64,000 nt of DNA from Halicephalobus mephisto (GCA_009193035.1 SWDT01000069.1:124001-188000), one strand, 5' to 3'; counted from the first letter of the stretch, positions 28,394-39,187 are shown. The notes: generated by a model not told the origin, from the sequence alone. Numbers and translations: made by a program.

Positions 28394-31300
28394 CTAATTT
28401 GAAACTTGACTAATTCGTCTTTCTGAGTTTGAAGGACTTTTCTTTTTCTCCATACTAAGGTTTTCGATATCGTGAATCTTATTGAAATCCGGATTTCCTT
28501 GGTCATTGTGGGTCTTTGCCCACTCTTGAACATCACCGGAGCCGAAGAAGAAGAACACAATGGCAGCGACGATGTTGATGAAGGCGGTGGCGAGCCAGAT
28601 GATCATCCACTCCTCTCCAGTTCCGTGTTTGTTGATCAGTCCAACAAGTCCCGGGGAAACTGCGTTCGCGATTGTCCCCGACAACATGGAGAGGGAGAAC
28701 AGAGTCCCGGTGAAGGATGGGGCAATTGACAGAAGAGAAGTGAAAAAACCCGGGATTCCAGAAGAGAAAAAAATCCCTGAAACAAACTACTCAATTGGTC
28801 CCTAAAACCAGATCCAATGAAGTCTAGAACAGTGTATACAAAATGGCAAATGTAACTTATTTCAGACATCAGTCACCTGTTCACTGGACCTGCTAGTAGC
28901 TAATTACCGTATAAGGCCAGTACTCCAACAGCCACCCCAGTTCTTTCGCAGTCGATGAACAGACCCAATGTCAGGAAACAAACAGATGCTCCGATGTTTC
29001 CTGCAAGAGCTTCAGTTACTGAGATCTCCCAAAAATGAACATACCAAAAAGTTGGAAAATCTTGACAGCTTGACTATTAGTCAGAACTCCACGTTTCTTC
29101 AAGAAATCTGACAAAATTCCAAAAATGTTCTTTGAAATCAACTGTGTCAAGAAAGGCAGCATTGCATAGACTCCGTTTTTGCCTATGTTCACCCTGAGAA
29201 CCTGCTTCATGTAAGTCGGTAAATAAGTCTGCAGAAGACTTGCTGAAAAGTTGAAGCTAAATTGGGCGACAAGATTAGCGTAAACTGCAGGCGAAGAAGC
29301 CATTTTCATCCACGGGACCGGAGCTGTCGATAGCTGGAAAGTAAAAGTCAATTAATGAATTAACCATTAAAATTGCACCTTGTTGGATCCTACTTTCCTG
29401 CTCCCTTGTTCAGAAGTCTGCTGACGGATATATAAAACTTCTTCTTCGCTGATGAAAGAATTTGATTCTGGAGTGTTTGATGACAACAGAACCCAGAACA
29501 CTATCCAAATACATCCTATTGTAGCTGAATACAGAAAAATTAATCAATTTCTTTTTAAAAAAGTCAGGTACTAAAACAGCTCCAGTAAAACTTCGATAAT
29601 GTCTACAATACAACGAAATGTGAACTTTCCAGTCACTATCCTTGGGTTCATTGAAGCTGTTTTTTTAACAACGTTGCAGCTGTTGTTTTTTGAACCGACT
29701 TACCGAACAAATAGAAAATACTCGGCCAGCCTCCCAGAAACGTCGCCCCGCAGAGGTATGATGAAATCAACAGTGCAAAAACAGCAGCTATCTGGTTCCC
29801 TGATGTGTAAATCGCCGCGAATGTACTTCGTTCTGACGGCGGAAACCATCGGGCAGCCATTGATGAAAGTGATGGAAACACAAATCCCTGGAAAAATCAT
29901 CGTTTTTATGTTTTTGAAATTTTAAAAATTGGTTTTTGTGCAGCTTTGACGTAAGGTTCTTTGTTGCCATATGCGCTCTTTCGAAATCTTTTTTAATTTT
30001 TAGAATTTACTTGTCTCAGAATGTCCCTGCACAAATCGAAATCTACTCCAGTCAAGCAAACTCCGAAAATTCTTGAAATCGAGAAGGATGTAAGAGCTGC
30101 GCTAATCTCCGATGTAGAAGATTTGCTCAAGCAGTTCTCCGATGGACCTTTGACATATGAATCCTTCCTTCAATGCTACAAAGAGGCTGACTTCTGGACG
30201 ATATTCATCGGTAGAATCTCTCCTGCTGATGAATACGAGGTAAAGCTTCTGTTTTAACTATGTCATGTATGAAACTTTTAGTTCGCCGAGGAGTTTTTCC
30301 ACCATGTTGTTAGTTTCATCTTTCCCGCTCACATGCGACATGACAATGAATCCAGCAAGAAACCTGCCAGTTCTAAAGAAATGCAGGTGGAGCTTGAGAA
30401 AACTGTGAGGCTTGATTTTTATCAATTATTAGGGGAAATCAGATTTCAGGAACAGCTTTTTGGTATCTTCCTCTGTTACACCGCTTTCTTCATGCAACCA
30501 CAGACAGACGTTCGGTTGATCAAACTAAGGATTGATTTGGCAGAGTATTTACCTAATATTATGAAGACTTTGACTCAGGAAAAGCAGTTTCACGCCTTGT
30601 ATTGCCTTCACCGACTGATTTCAGCTAAAGCGTTCATGATCGTTCCTTTCGACGAAGACGTAAGTTCCTTTTAGTGATCATATTTATATAAAATTCTCCA
30701 GCACAACCCTCTACTTCTCCGTCAGTTAAACCCTATCCAAGAGTCCGAAACGAAAACCGCTGATATTGTTGACTTTGAACGGCTTCACAGTGTTGTAGAG
30801 TCCCCAGATATAAAGTACCTCTCAGAACTACAAGAGAAATATGAAGCCCTCAAGAAGAAACTCAATGTTCCGAAGGAATTCGCTCAACCCGGTATTGATA
30901 TTAGCTCTGTTTTATCAAATGCCGCTTCCGAAGCAGCTGATAGGTACAACATGACCCCAGAAGTCCGTCACAAAACTAAGAAGGCTTCCATTTTGGAGAA
31001 GGTTGCGTCGATCAGGAACAAAGCTTACAATTCGGAAATTATCATTCCCCGTCACCGAAGACATCAATTCGGAATTGATATTGATGCAGATGGAACAGAG
31101 TTCGAGCAGCCTAGAAGCGAAAGCGAGGAAGGTGAACCTGGGCCTTCCACTTCAGAAAAAGATAATGTGGGCAAAGGAAGACCCAAAAGAGCGAAGAAAG
31201 GACACAAGGAACTTGACTACATCCAAATTAGAGCTAAAGCCAGTATCACTAGAGCTCAACATAAGTGTAAGTTCACAATTTACAATAGTGCATATAATCA

Positions 31301-32181
31301 CTCGATTTCTAGCTGAGAGAATCCGGAGGCAGACTCTAACCGAAGGAGAAGAATTGTCCGAAAGAGAACTTATAAGAAAGGAGGTGGAAGCAGATGTTGC
31401 TGAAGCCATCGCGAGATCAACTAGAAGGTCCTCTCCGAGAAAGTCGAGGACAGAAAGTAAAACTGATTCTGAATCCGCTTCACCGACGGGGAAGAAACGA
31501 TCTCAAAGAACCAGCCGATCTCGAGCAACCGACTCTGTGACTTTGTCAACTACAGATCAAGGGTCTGCGGAAGTAACGGAAGAAGCTCTGAAAGCTCTTG
31601 AATGCAGTCAAGAAGCTGATTTTGCGTTGAGAAAACTCAAATCACTGAAGAAATAAATAAATTTTAAATTCACTTACCTCACCTAGACCCATGACGAATC
31701 TTGCTCCGAATAGTGCAAGGAAACTGGTATTAGCGAGAGTGGGGGTCAGCAGTGTAAAGAACGCGAAATTGGCGACTACAGTCAGTAGGATTATCTTTGG
31801 TCCGAATCTGTCTGCCAGATACCCCGACCACCAGGTGGTGAGAAGTCCTCCGTAAAAAGTCCCGGACAATAGTAGAGAGACCTTTTCTGGAGACCACAAG
31901 AGGGTTCCAGAGTACCCTTCGGCAATGAGATCTTCAGCAGTTGATGGACTTTTGCAAGATGAAGTGTCCAAAACTACTTCAGTTGTATTCGTGTAGCTGA
32001 TTGCTGTAGAGGATTCAAAAGCAGTGGAATTGACCATGCAAACAACGGCCATGGAAAGGTTCAATCTCATCGAAGTGGAAGAAAAAAGTCCAAACATGAG
32101 CAACAACCCGATTCTGAGTCTTGTGGATTTGAAGGAGAATATAGGAACATTTTGTTTGGGTGGTGAAGTCGATGGAAGCAT
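28394..32181 (-). CDS. SLC17-type major facilitator anion transporter (sialin/VGLUT-like)
   Basis: The exons 32181-31678, 29887-29704, 29515-29379, 29333-29045, 29000-28908 and 28776-28394 give 529 residues, all in frame. The protein starts with a polar stretch, then about twelve hydrophobic segments. Hallmarks include GGLLTTWWSGYLADRFGPK after the second helix pair and the family signature GLGEGFVFPSLSSMAARWFPPSERS-like block, spanning the junction of exons 1 and 2. A glycosylated-looking loop with several Asn sites lies between TM1 and TM2, as in sialin and phosphate transporters. The substrate cannot be told from sequence. Intron 1 (29888-31677) is large because it contains the whole opposite-strand SNAPC1 gene. 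Other introns hold repeat fragments. Confidence 0.92.
29490..29665. repeat. foldback repeat copies in SLC17-type intron 2 and exon 3 edge
   Basis: GAACACTATCC (about 29497-29507) and ATTGTAGCTGAAT (about 29518-29530) cross the acceptor of exon 3. ACAGCTCCAGTAAAACTTC (from about 29577), GATAATGTCT, and CACTATCCTTGGGTTCATTG with GAAGCTGTT follow to 29660 as a more complete unit. Confidence 0.6.
30021..31656 (+). CDS. SNAPC1: snRNA-activating protein complex subunit 1 (SNAPC1/SNAP43-like), nested gene
   Basis: The exons 30021-30239, 30282-30659, 30702-31266 and 31313-31656 give 501 residues. The N-terminal region (DVEDLLKQFSDGP, SFLQCYKEADFWTIFIGRI) aligns with human SNAPC1 (RFEDFTELW...GTIFCGRM). 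A helical block (YLPNIMKTLTQEKQFHALYCLHRLISAKAF) matches its second conserved part. ASIRNKAYNSEIIIPRHRRHQ matches the conserved SNAPC1 IKSKAF...SKSRRHRQ patch. The C-terminal third is Lys/Arg/Ser-rich and probably disordered. The complex binds the proximal sequence element of snRNA genes and supports Pol II and Pol III transcription. The gene lies entirely inside intron 1 of the minus-strand transporter gene; its stop overlaps AATAAATAAA, 21 bp before that gene's exon 1 edge. Confidence 0.82.
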
Positions 32182-33965
32182 TTTGAAAACAAATAATAAA
32201 ACTGTTTTTGAAAAGCAGATCGGCCAGTTTTTTCCTGAGCATCGATCACGGAATTATGTAATCTCGGGACAGTTTATGTCCAGTCTATGTTCTGGATTTG
32301 CATTTTTCCAAATGTTCATTGAAGTTCAGGATTATTTATCGCTAGTTACTTGGGTAACAAAAAAAGATTAAAATATTTGTTCAAGATTAAGAAATTATTT
32401 CAGTGCCCTTGAGATGGGCAATATATGAACTCGAAGCTCTTGGAAAATACACTCGGATTCTGTTGTTTGTTTTACTGGATGTTCCTGTGATGTGAAACAA
32501 ACTATAAATCCTTGTTCTTTGTATTTGTGATCATTTTCAAAGAATTCGTTATGCAGCTGGAAATTAAAAATTATTTTAAAGAACGATTAAAGTTGCAAAG
32601 CTGACGTCGAAAATAAGCACTCTCGGGAATACAAATCAGCACTTTGGCAACCAGATAAAGGTTACCATTATGTTCTTTTAACATCTTATATATAAGATTT
32701 TTCTTTTTTATCTGCTTTTTTCCAAGAAAATTGTTTCGAAAAACAACGGATTACAAATAAGTACTCGGTGTTGTAGAGGTAACTGCATCACTTCCTTGAA
32801 AGTAAAGCTAAAGGTGCTTTGTGTAAGCAGTGCTGAGGTCCATAAAATAGTCGACTTCAGGATTAAAATCAAAATCGAATTTGCAGTTTGCATGTAACAT
32901 TGGAGCAAGTTAGTCTGCTCCAGTATTAAGTTTTTCAACTTGATTTTGTCTTGAGATCGTCCACTTCATAGACCTCGTCGCAAGAATACAATTACACTTG
33001 AGGCATCAGAACTGTCTTAAGATTTGTACCTTAGTCACCTATGTATTCATTGAATTTGATGATTAATTTGTTAGTAATTTTGTCAACAACTAAGAACTGC
33101 TTACTCAGGATATTTGATCATTGTAACTTATCAATTTTGCTTCTTGTTCTCTCATTATTGGAGATAATGGATTTCTAAATCCCTTTGAGGTCATTGCTTG
33201 TAAGAATCCAGTATTTATTTCTCTAAACAACGAAATTGTGGAGATATTCTCAACAAAAGTTTGTTGAAATTTTAATTTTTGATTTTCTTAAAGAAGGTAA
33301 CGTAATTATTAAGTCCACGAACTCTAAGTAACGATAACATTAAAATTACGTTAGTCCCTTTGAAAAATTTGTTTTTCGAAATTCAGATTTTAAATTCAAA
33401 GAGTTTAATCCGGAAATTAGAACTTTTGTATTCCAGACTTTGAAAATAGTACTTTAAAAAAGATAATCTTTGATAAGGTTATGATTTCAAAGGCCAATTG
33501 AAATTGCTGTCTATGTGGTTTTGACGTAGCCCCGCCTTTCAATGACATCAATCTTTAGGTAAAATCCTGAACAATTGAAGAGTCAATTCGGCTTCGTGGG
33601 GATTCGGAGAATGGCACCTTGAATTTCTAAGCGTTTTTTGACAATGAGCATTGTAGCCAGAAGGAATGGATGCTCGAGTTTGGTTTTGCTTTCGTTTTTG
33701 ACTTTCTTATTCGTAGAAATGGACAAGGTAGTAACTTATGTTAATTTTCGACATTGGAGGTGTAATTCAGAAGGTTCCGTCATTTTGTACGAGACGTAGT
33801 ATAAATAGCTCCATGATGTATCCCCAGTCTTCTCATAATCCGGATATCACGCAAGGATTCTAATTAAACGTGTCTTTAGCATGAAACACTTGATGAACGG
33901 GAGCACACTAATACGTGTAAAATCTTACTTTTAGTTTCCAAATCACATCAGTTGTTTTTTCAAAA
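32182..33965. other. AT-rich intergenic region
   Basis: 1.8 kb between the transporter start (minus) and neuropeptide copy B. The only notable open stretch is 33644-33799, a 51-codon frame starting with a hydrophobic leader, which is too weak to call. Nothing else is supported. Confidence 0.45.
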
Positions 33966-34327
33966 ATGAACAGTTTACAAACCGCAGTCGTCGTCTTCTG
34001 TTTCTCGTTCCTGCTGACTACTGTGCAGTGTTATCCAACTCAGAGTAAGTCTTGTTTTCAAGATTCTTCTCAGATAATTATTTTAATCAGATTTTGAAGC
34101 ATTAATTTATTTGTATAAATAAGTTAATTTAATTTTCAGCTGGTCAAAAAGACCTCTCGAACCTGCAGGCCCAATTGTTCCGTTTCCGCCGGTTCTCCTT
34201 CCCGTCGTTCCCGAACGAAAAACGCTCAGATTTCGACGATCCCCGTTTTTTCTCCTCCGCTTACGGCAAGCGATCAGGAGGACGTACTTTGGATTTCAAC
34301 TCTGATTTCAGCGATTTCCACTACTGA
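33966..34327 (+). CDS. NLP-7-like neuropeptide precursor, copy B
   Basis: The exons 33966-34044 and 34140-34327 give 88 residues. A signal peptide (MNSLQTAVVVFCFSFLLTTV, cleavage near QCY) is followed by a spacer, then FRR, FSFPSFPNE, KR, SDFDDPRFFSSAYG, KR and a tail starting SGGRTL. The 103 nt at 34181-34283 are identical to 28092-28194 of copy A, while the leader and tail differ. The tail keeps the pattern of alternating Phe and Asp. The predicted mature peptides are therefore identical to those of copy A, and differences would lie in expression or in the tail peptide. The gene ends 80 bp from the convergent SWEET gene. Confidence 0.82.
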
Positions 34328-34407
34328 CAAACGACCGTAAACTCATTTGGATTTTTTATCACAATTACTGTAATTACAAAATAAAAGAGTGTACTTGTTG
34401 CCCGGAG

Positions 34408-35938
34408 TCAATGATGCTTGATAACCGCTTTCTGGTCGAAAGTGAATTTTGTTTTTTCCGTGGTTTCCTGTAGATTCTGATTGGAAAGGACGAGTTATAA
34501 AATATTCACCTTGCCTACTGTGGGTTTCTCGTGGGGGAAGATGACGAACATCAGCAGAAGAGAGCCGTCCATGCAACAGAATACTGTATTTGCTAACTAA
34601 AACTTTTTTGAGTGAAGAAAAAATCTTGTGAAAGCTTTTTTCTGAAAAGAATTTTGAAGTCGAATTAGGTTATTCATCTTGATAAGGAAACCTCTCCAGA
34701 ATACAACAAAAAATATTTATTTTTGTTTTCATGTTTTGAGTGGATATGCATTAATTTTCCTCTTTGTGTCTTTTTGAAGAAATTAATCCGAAAATAAATC
34801 TCGAAACTCACCAACATGTAAAAGTCATCAATTCCGAGCGAGTAAATGATAGCGTGGATTTCCATGCAGAAGGTGAAAGCCACAGGGGCCAAGGGAACAA
34901 AGTCTATGACACGACTCGAAATTGCACGGTACTGAAATTGCCATCTGAGCAACACTTGTAAACAAACTTGACTTACAATCAAGTAGGGACAAACAAGGGA
35001 ACCCGCAATTTGAGCTCCACTCGCACATCTGCCGATTAGAATTTTGCCTTCCTCATCGGGGAGAGTGTTAATGTAGATAAAAAGGCCGGTAATGAAAGTC
35101 AAGATGCCCACGGCAATACGGATGAGTTTTTTCTGAAGCGTCCGTTTTGGACATTATTTAAAAATGAAACAGTACCTTCCGAGTACGGTAATAGATCATG
35201 GTGGTTATGAAGAAGGTTTGCATCACAATGGCGTAGAATTGAAGAAGCACCAGTTTCAAATCCTCAATAAATATGGCGTACCTGAACCACAGAAGGGACC
35301 CTATCAGGCCACAGACATAGGGGACGGGGGTATCGCTGTCTGAGGACTGCCTTCGATACCATTTCACCACTGCTTGGCTGAAAATAAAATCTCCGAAATT
35401 GGTTAATTTAAAGATAATTGCATTAAAAAATTGTTTGAAGTACGTTGAGTCCTTGGATAGCCCAGAAAGTTAGGAAACAAAAACTTGTGAACATTATCCG
35501 GGACTTATTTGGGGTTTATTTACCGATGGTTTTATTAAGGAATTAAATTTTAATAATTTTTAGGAAATTCTTGTTTTTGATTTCCCAGATACAATCTATG
35601 ATCAGATCTGAATTGTCAAAGTCGTTTTCCAACCCGAAAAGCGCCAAAAGAGCACCGCAAAGTGTTGAAAATTCAAAATTTGAATAACTTCCAAATCCAT
35701 AATTCCCCATTTTTGTTATTTCTTAAGTTTGGTTATTTTTTATGTGAGCAAAAACACCTAAGTACACTATCGATTGTCTTGCCGAAAGAACCTACATGGG
35801 ACTTGCAATGAGAATAATGGCGTGGCAAGCGGTGGACGTCAAGAACAGATTCCAGGGTAAATTGGAGGTGTAGAGATCATACAGAGTGGCCGGACTCAGA
35901 TCCCAGGCTGCGACGCCTGCTCCATCGCCAAACAACAT
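34408..35938 (-). CDS. SWEET-family sugar transporter
   Basis: The exons 35938-35796, 35377-35176, 35132-34977, 34931-34812, 34596-34510 and probably 34467-34408 give about 255 residues. There are two MtN3/saliva repeats. The first contains ATLYDLYTSNLPWNLFLTST and, after the junction, SPIQAVVKWYRRQSSDSDTPVPYVCGLIGSLLWFRYA. The second contains SSRVIDFVPLAPVAFTFCMEIHAIIYSLGIDDFYML. The P-x-V/A and loop pattern before each repeat's third helix is as in the family. SWEETs passively move mono- or disaccharides across membranes. The last intron would be only 42 nt with a CTACAG acceptor; reading through instead ends the protein five codons into it. Intron 35378-35795 is ordinary AT-rich sequence. 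Confidence 0.85.
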
Positions 35939-36211
35939 CAGCGAGTGTAAAAGGCAAAAAATATCAATACTGAGGATCCACGCTGGGTTTTAATTCATCA
36001 TTATCTCTCAATCTCCGTCGTGATTTCTACGATCACGGATCCAGTGCTCGTCGGACACTGGCTACTTGTTTCTAGTTTGTGACTCAAATTAAATTTTTCC
36101 TCTGTGAGGTAATAGCTTTGATAACCGGTTTATCTCTAATGTACAAATGGTGTCGATCTTTGGTGTCTCTACGACAATCCATTAATCACAAAACCGTTTA
36201 TTTCAGAAAAA

Positions 36212-37595
36212 TCACGGAGCACATGCGGACTGATACCAAGTTGACAAGTCGTAAGTGAAGTAATGGAGGTGGTCATCGACGGAGTTGTCCTTGACGGCGT
36301 TCGAACAAGCATCGTCATCGGCTCTGTCGCAGATCTGGTAGGGGTCTCCGACGCTCATCGCGTTGGGGTACCAGACCTCGAAACGGTGATGGAATGGAGG
36401 GTCTGTTTCGCTCAGTTGGTATGGAAGGTGAGGAACACTGAAATCGTTATGATGAAAAATTTTCATTTCTAAGTAAAAGCAATCTCCAATGAACCAGAGA
36501 TAGTGTCTAAAAAACCTGCAATGTTGAGTTTTTTGGATACTATTGGAGATTCTCATTGGAGCAGTTGTTTGGATAGTAGTTTCAATAACTCCAGTACAGC
36601 ATTTGGACAATATCCAAAAATGTTAAAATCAGGTTTTTAGACACTATCTTTGATTTCATTAGAATCGTCGGTAGGATGACGATGGATCTGTAACTTCCAC
36701 ATTTTTCTACACTTACCCATCGTGATTGTGGATAACCCTGTATCTGTACTTGACCAGATTGTCGTGAGCAATGGCGTAATTCACGTCTCCAGTCCTGGGT
36801 TGTCCGAAGGTGACCAGTCTGACCTTGTCGGAGGAGAACATTCCGAGCTTGATGACATGCGCAGAAGCAATCGAGGCCAAACTTCCTCCCATTGAGTGGC
36901 CAAAAGTCTAAATGAACAGCTATTCAATTACTGTAGTCCAAAAGACTCACCCAGAAACTATAGCCAGGGTACTGTGCAGTTAAAGCTGTCAAGTCGTTGA
37001 AGATTCCAGCGGTGTTCCAGAGCAAGAAGTAGGCTGTGTGATAGTACTTGTCGACTTTCCCTCCAACTTCAGGCATATCCACCATGGAATCGAAAAGGAA
37101 GTCGGCTCCTTCATCGAGCAGCTGAGATATTCCCTTGGTTCCTGCAAAGACCAAGGAGATGGCTTGGTTCGCTGTATCTACTGCCAAGTAGGCCCAGCAA
37201 GTATTGTTGTCCTTGTCACAGACGATACCGTACTGTTTACGAGCTTGAACGTTGGTGAAATGAGTGTCCAAACAGGCCTGGACTTGCGAGAGATCCTCTC
37301 CATTAGATGCTCCAATGTACGGTAGAACGGTTTTTCTCGCAAACTCGTCGGAATATTGATAATTACTGTCGGGGGTCAGGGGGCAATCGAAGTGGTTGGA
37401 GATTACACCCGATGATTGGCATGAGTTCTCGAGGGAAAGGTAGCAAGAATTAGATTCTACACACCAATTACAGTGGAAGAAGAGCTCAGATGCCCCGGCA
37501 CATGAGCTGCAATCTTGGTGATCCTTGCAGGCACCCTGGATGCCTGGGACAAACAGTCCTAAAATCAAGAAAACAAGTACCAGGTTGCTCTCCAT
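36212..37595 (-). CDS. secreted class-3 (Lipase_3) alpha/beta-hydrolase
   Basis: The exons 37595-36951, 36907-36717 and 36437-36212 give 353 residues. A signal peptide (MESNLVLVFLILGLFVPGIQG) precedes a small cysteine-rich module (CKDHQDCSSC...CNWCVESNSC) common in worm lipases. The nucleophile elbow is TFGHSMGGSLA (Ser of GHSMGG). The acid is probably the Asp in VIHNHDGVPHLP, and the His lies in VDDHLHYF. The triad therefore looks complete. The upstream in-frame TTG is not used because ATG 37595 begins the signal peptide. A likely extracellular or gut digestive lipase, by family. Intron 36438-36716 carries foldback repeats. The 3' end faces the SWEET gene promoter, with 273 bp between them. 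Confidence 0.87.
36490..36670. repeat. foldback repeat pair in lipase intron 2
   Basis: GATAGTGTCTAAAAAACCTG (from about 36501) pairs with GGATACTATTGGAGATTC. CTCATTGGAGCAGTTG, then CTCCAGTACAGCATTTGG and AGACACTATC (about 36644-36653) mark a second, differently ordered copy. Confidence 0.6.
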
Positions 37596-37990
37596 GAGGA
37601 AATAACAACGAAACAATTGGGTCGAGCTGTTTTATACAAAGAATTTTCCTATTGCCGTCAGCAGGCTTGATAAGACAGAACCATAAAAAATTAGTCAACA
37701 CGGAAATGATTAGAACACATTAGCACATCGTTGAAAGGCCAAGAATAGGAGAAACTGTCTTTTGTGATGTCGAAAGTCTAAAGTCTGGCTAGGTAATAAA
37801 GGACATCGCCTGATAAAACCAATAAACCTCAAACATTTCTGTCAATAAAAGTTCCGAAATAAAAAAATTAAAGGTTAAAGTGTAGTGTTGGTCGATTTAT
37901 TCAAAAATAACTGCAGAGAGATAGATATACATATTATCAAAAATGCATCTCAAAATATTATGAAATCCAGGGATTATTGTTTTTAAAAAC
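37596..37990. other. intergenic region
   Basis: About 400 bp between two minus-strand genes; AT-rich, no gene seen. It contains the lipase 5' flank. Confidence 0.45.
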
Positions 37991-38362
37991 TCAATTCAAC
38001 AGCCTACATAAGGCCGTGGGACAGCAATCATCTTGACAAGTTTTTAAGTCTTCGTAAATATTGTCTCCTACAGGTACGGTATCCACTTTGGGGATGATCA
38101 ATCTCTCGCATTGCTGAGCTGCCGGATTGAAGCTGTAGAAGGCTCCCGAAGTCTGCCTTCTGAGTCGAGTAGCGAGTCTGGCCTCCTTAGGAGGGTCCAC
38201 CAGACACTGTGGATTCATTCTGAGTCTATTTGCAGGAAGGGGATGTTCAACCCGGCCAATCGCGGACATGGAAGAAATCTTCGATCGTGGACGGAAGGAC
38301 TTGGAGAAACGAGATGAGTATCTGTCATCTTGGATGCCAAGATGAGCCAGAGGGGGTGCCAT
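37991..38362 (-). CDS. divergent Kunitz-like secreted protein, N-terminus uncertain
   Basis: From ATG 38362 the frame gives 123 residues; the exon begins at 38382 after a TTTTCAG. The C-terminal half (QCLVDPPKEARLATR...GAFYSFNPAAQQCERL...DNIYEDLKTCQDDC) follows the Kunitz/BPTI plan: first Cys, an aromatic strand plus Cys, then a CxxxC helix. The second and fourth cysteines, which form one of the three disulfides, are absent. RLRR before the strand could be a convertase site. No signal peptide is present with this start. Either a further upstream exon exists, or the mRNA is trans-spliced at 38382. Only 146 bp separate it from the small secreted gene upstream, an operon-like spacing. Inhibitor activity cannot be assumed. 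Confidence 0.6.
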   Translation of the reverse strand: MAPPLAHLGIQDDRYSSRFSKSFRPRSKISSMSAIGRVEHPLPANRLRMNPQCLVDPPKEARLATRLRRQTSGAFYSFNPAAQQCERLIIPKVDTVPVGDNIYEDLKTCQDDCCPTALCRLLN

Positions 38363-38527
38363 TGTGGCTGATTGGAAGTTTGCTGAAAAGCGAATAATCA
38401 TTTAAAAACTTGGATTTTGTCATCATATTCCGAGAAAACTGGTGTAATGGCTTCAATGACAAGAAATAAAGTTGATCAAGTTGCCATAACACCGGAAATA
38501 AAAACACAATTTCCGAAATTAAGCTTT

Positions 38528-38821
38528 TTATTTTTCAATAAACAAACCATCATCATCGTAGTCTTCTTCAATTTCATCAAATATCCCGGAAGCATATCCA
38601 GGAACGGGCCTAATTCCATGTCCAGGTATCCTCGACAAATTCGGTAAGTAATCGACTCCATTGGCATCGATTCCGGTTTTTTTCAAGGGACGGAGACTAT
38701 TCTTGATCGTGTTCTGATGTCGTCTGGAGGCGAAGTACGGGACATACATAGCCTTGGCCCCAAATCCGAGGACGACCGAGAGGGCTAGAGTCAATCCGAA
38801 AAGCGCCCAGCTTCTATTCAT
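38528..38821 (-). CDS. small secreted or membrane protein, not recognised
   Basis: A single exon of 97 residues. ATG 38821 follows a TTTTTGCAG acceptor by two bases. The N-terminus MNRSWALFGLTLALSVVLGFG is a signal peptide or anchor. The rest is polar, with dibasic sites, a Pro/Gly-rich middle (IPGHGIRPVPGYASG) and an acidic end (EIEEDYDDDGLF). The stop codon overlaps an AATAAA signal. I know no family for it. It lies just upstream of the Kunitz-like gene in the same direction, so the two could be one transcription unit or even one gene with an unseen splice. Confidence 0.55.
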   Translation of the reverse strand: MNRSWALFGLTLALSVVLGFGAKAMYVPYFASRRHQNTIKNSLRPLKKTGIDANGVDYLPNLSRIPGHGIRPVPGYASGIFDEIEEDYDDDGLFIEK

Positions 38822-39187
38822 ATCTGCAAAAACCGCAAAAATGCCAAAATTAAATTTTTATGGCCCAAAAATGGTAACTCGAGAATAAGAGAGTACCTTC
38901 CCACTTTTTGTGATTATTGCGTAATCAACGTGATATTTGATGCATTGTTTTCCGACTTAGGTCAAATGCTTTGGATGCAAAAGGTCAGGCGGAGGGGAGT
39001 TCAGTGGGGTTAGGAACAATGTTGACAAACTTATAACTTCAGCAAGAATTCATTACTAAATAACATTTCGGAGATCAAATTTAAAGAGCAGCTATAAATA
39101 AACCTGGATCCTAACACGAAAACTCTAATTGAACAGAGAAGTGAAACTCGGAAAACACCTTTCAGTCAGTTTTCTGCTTCAGAACAG

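Noticed and set aside
33644..33799. 51-codon open frame with a hydrophobic leader upstream of neuropeptide copy B
   Set aside because: Its GTAGTA donor is weak, no partner exon is seen, and the frame is too short to call.
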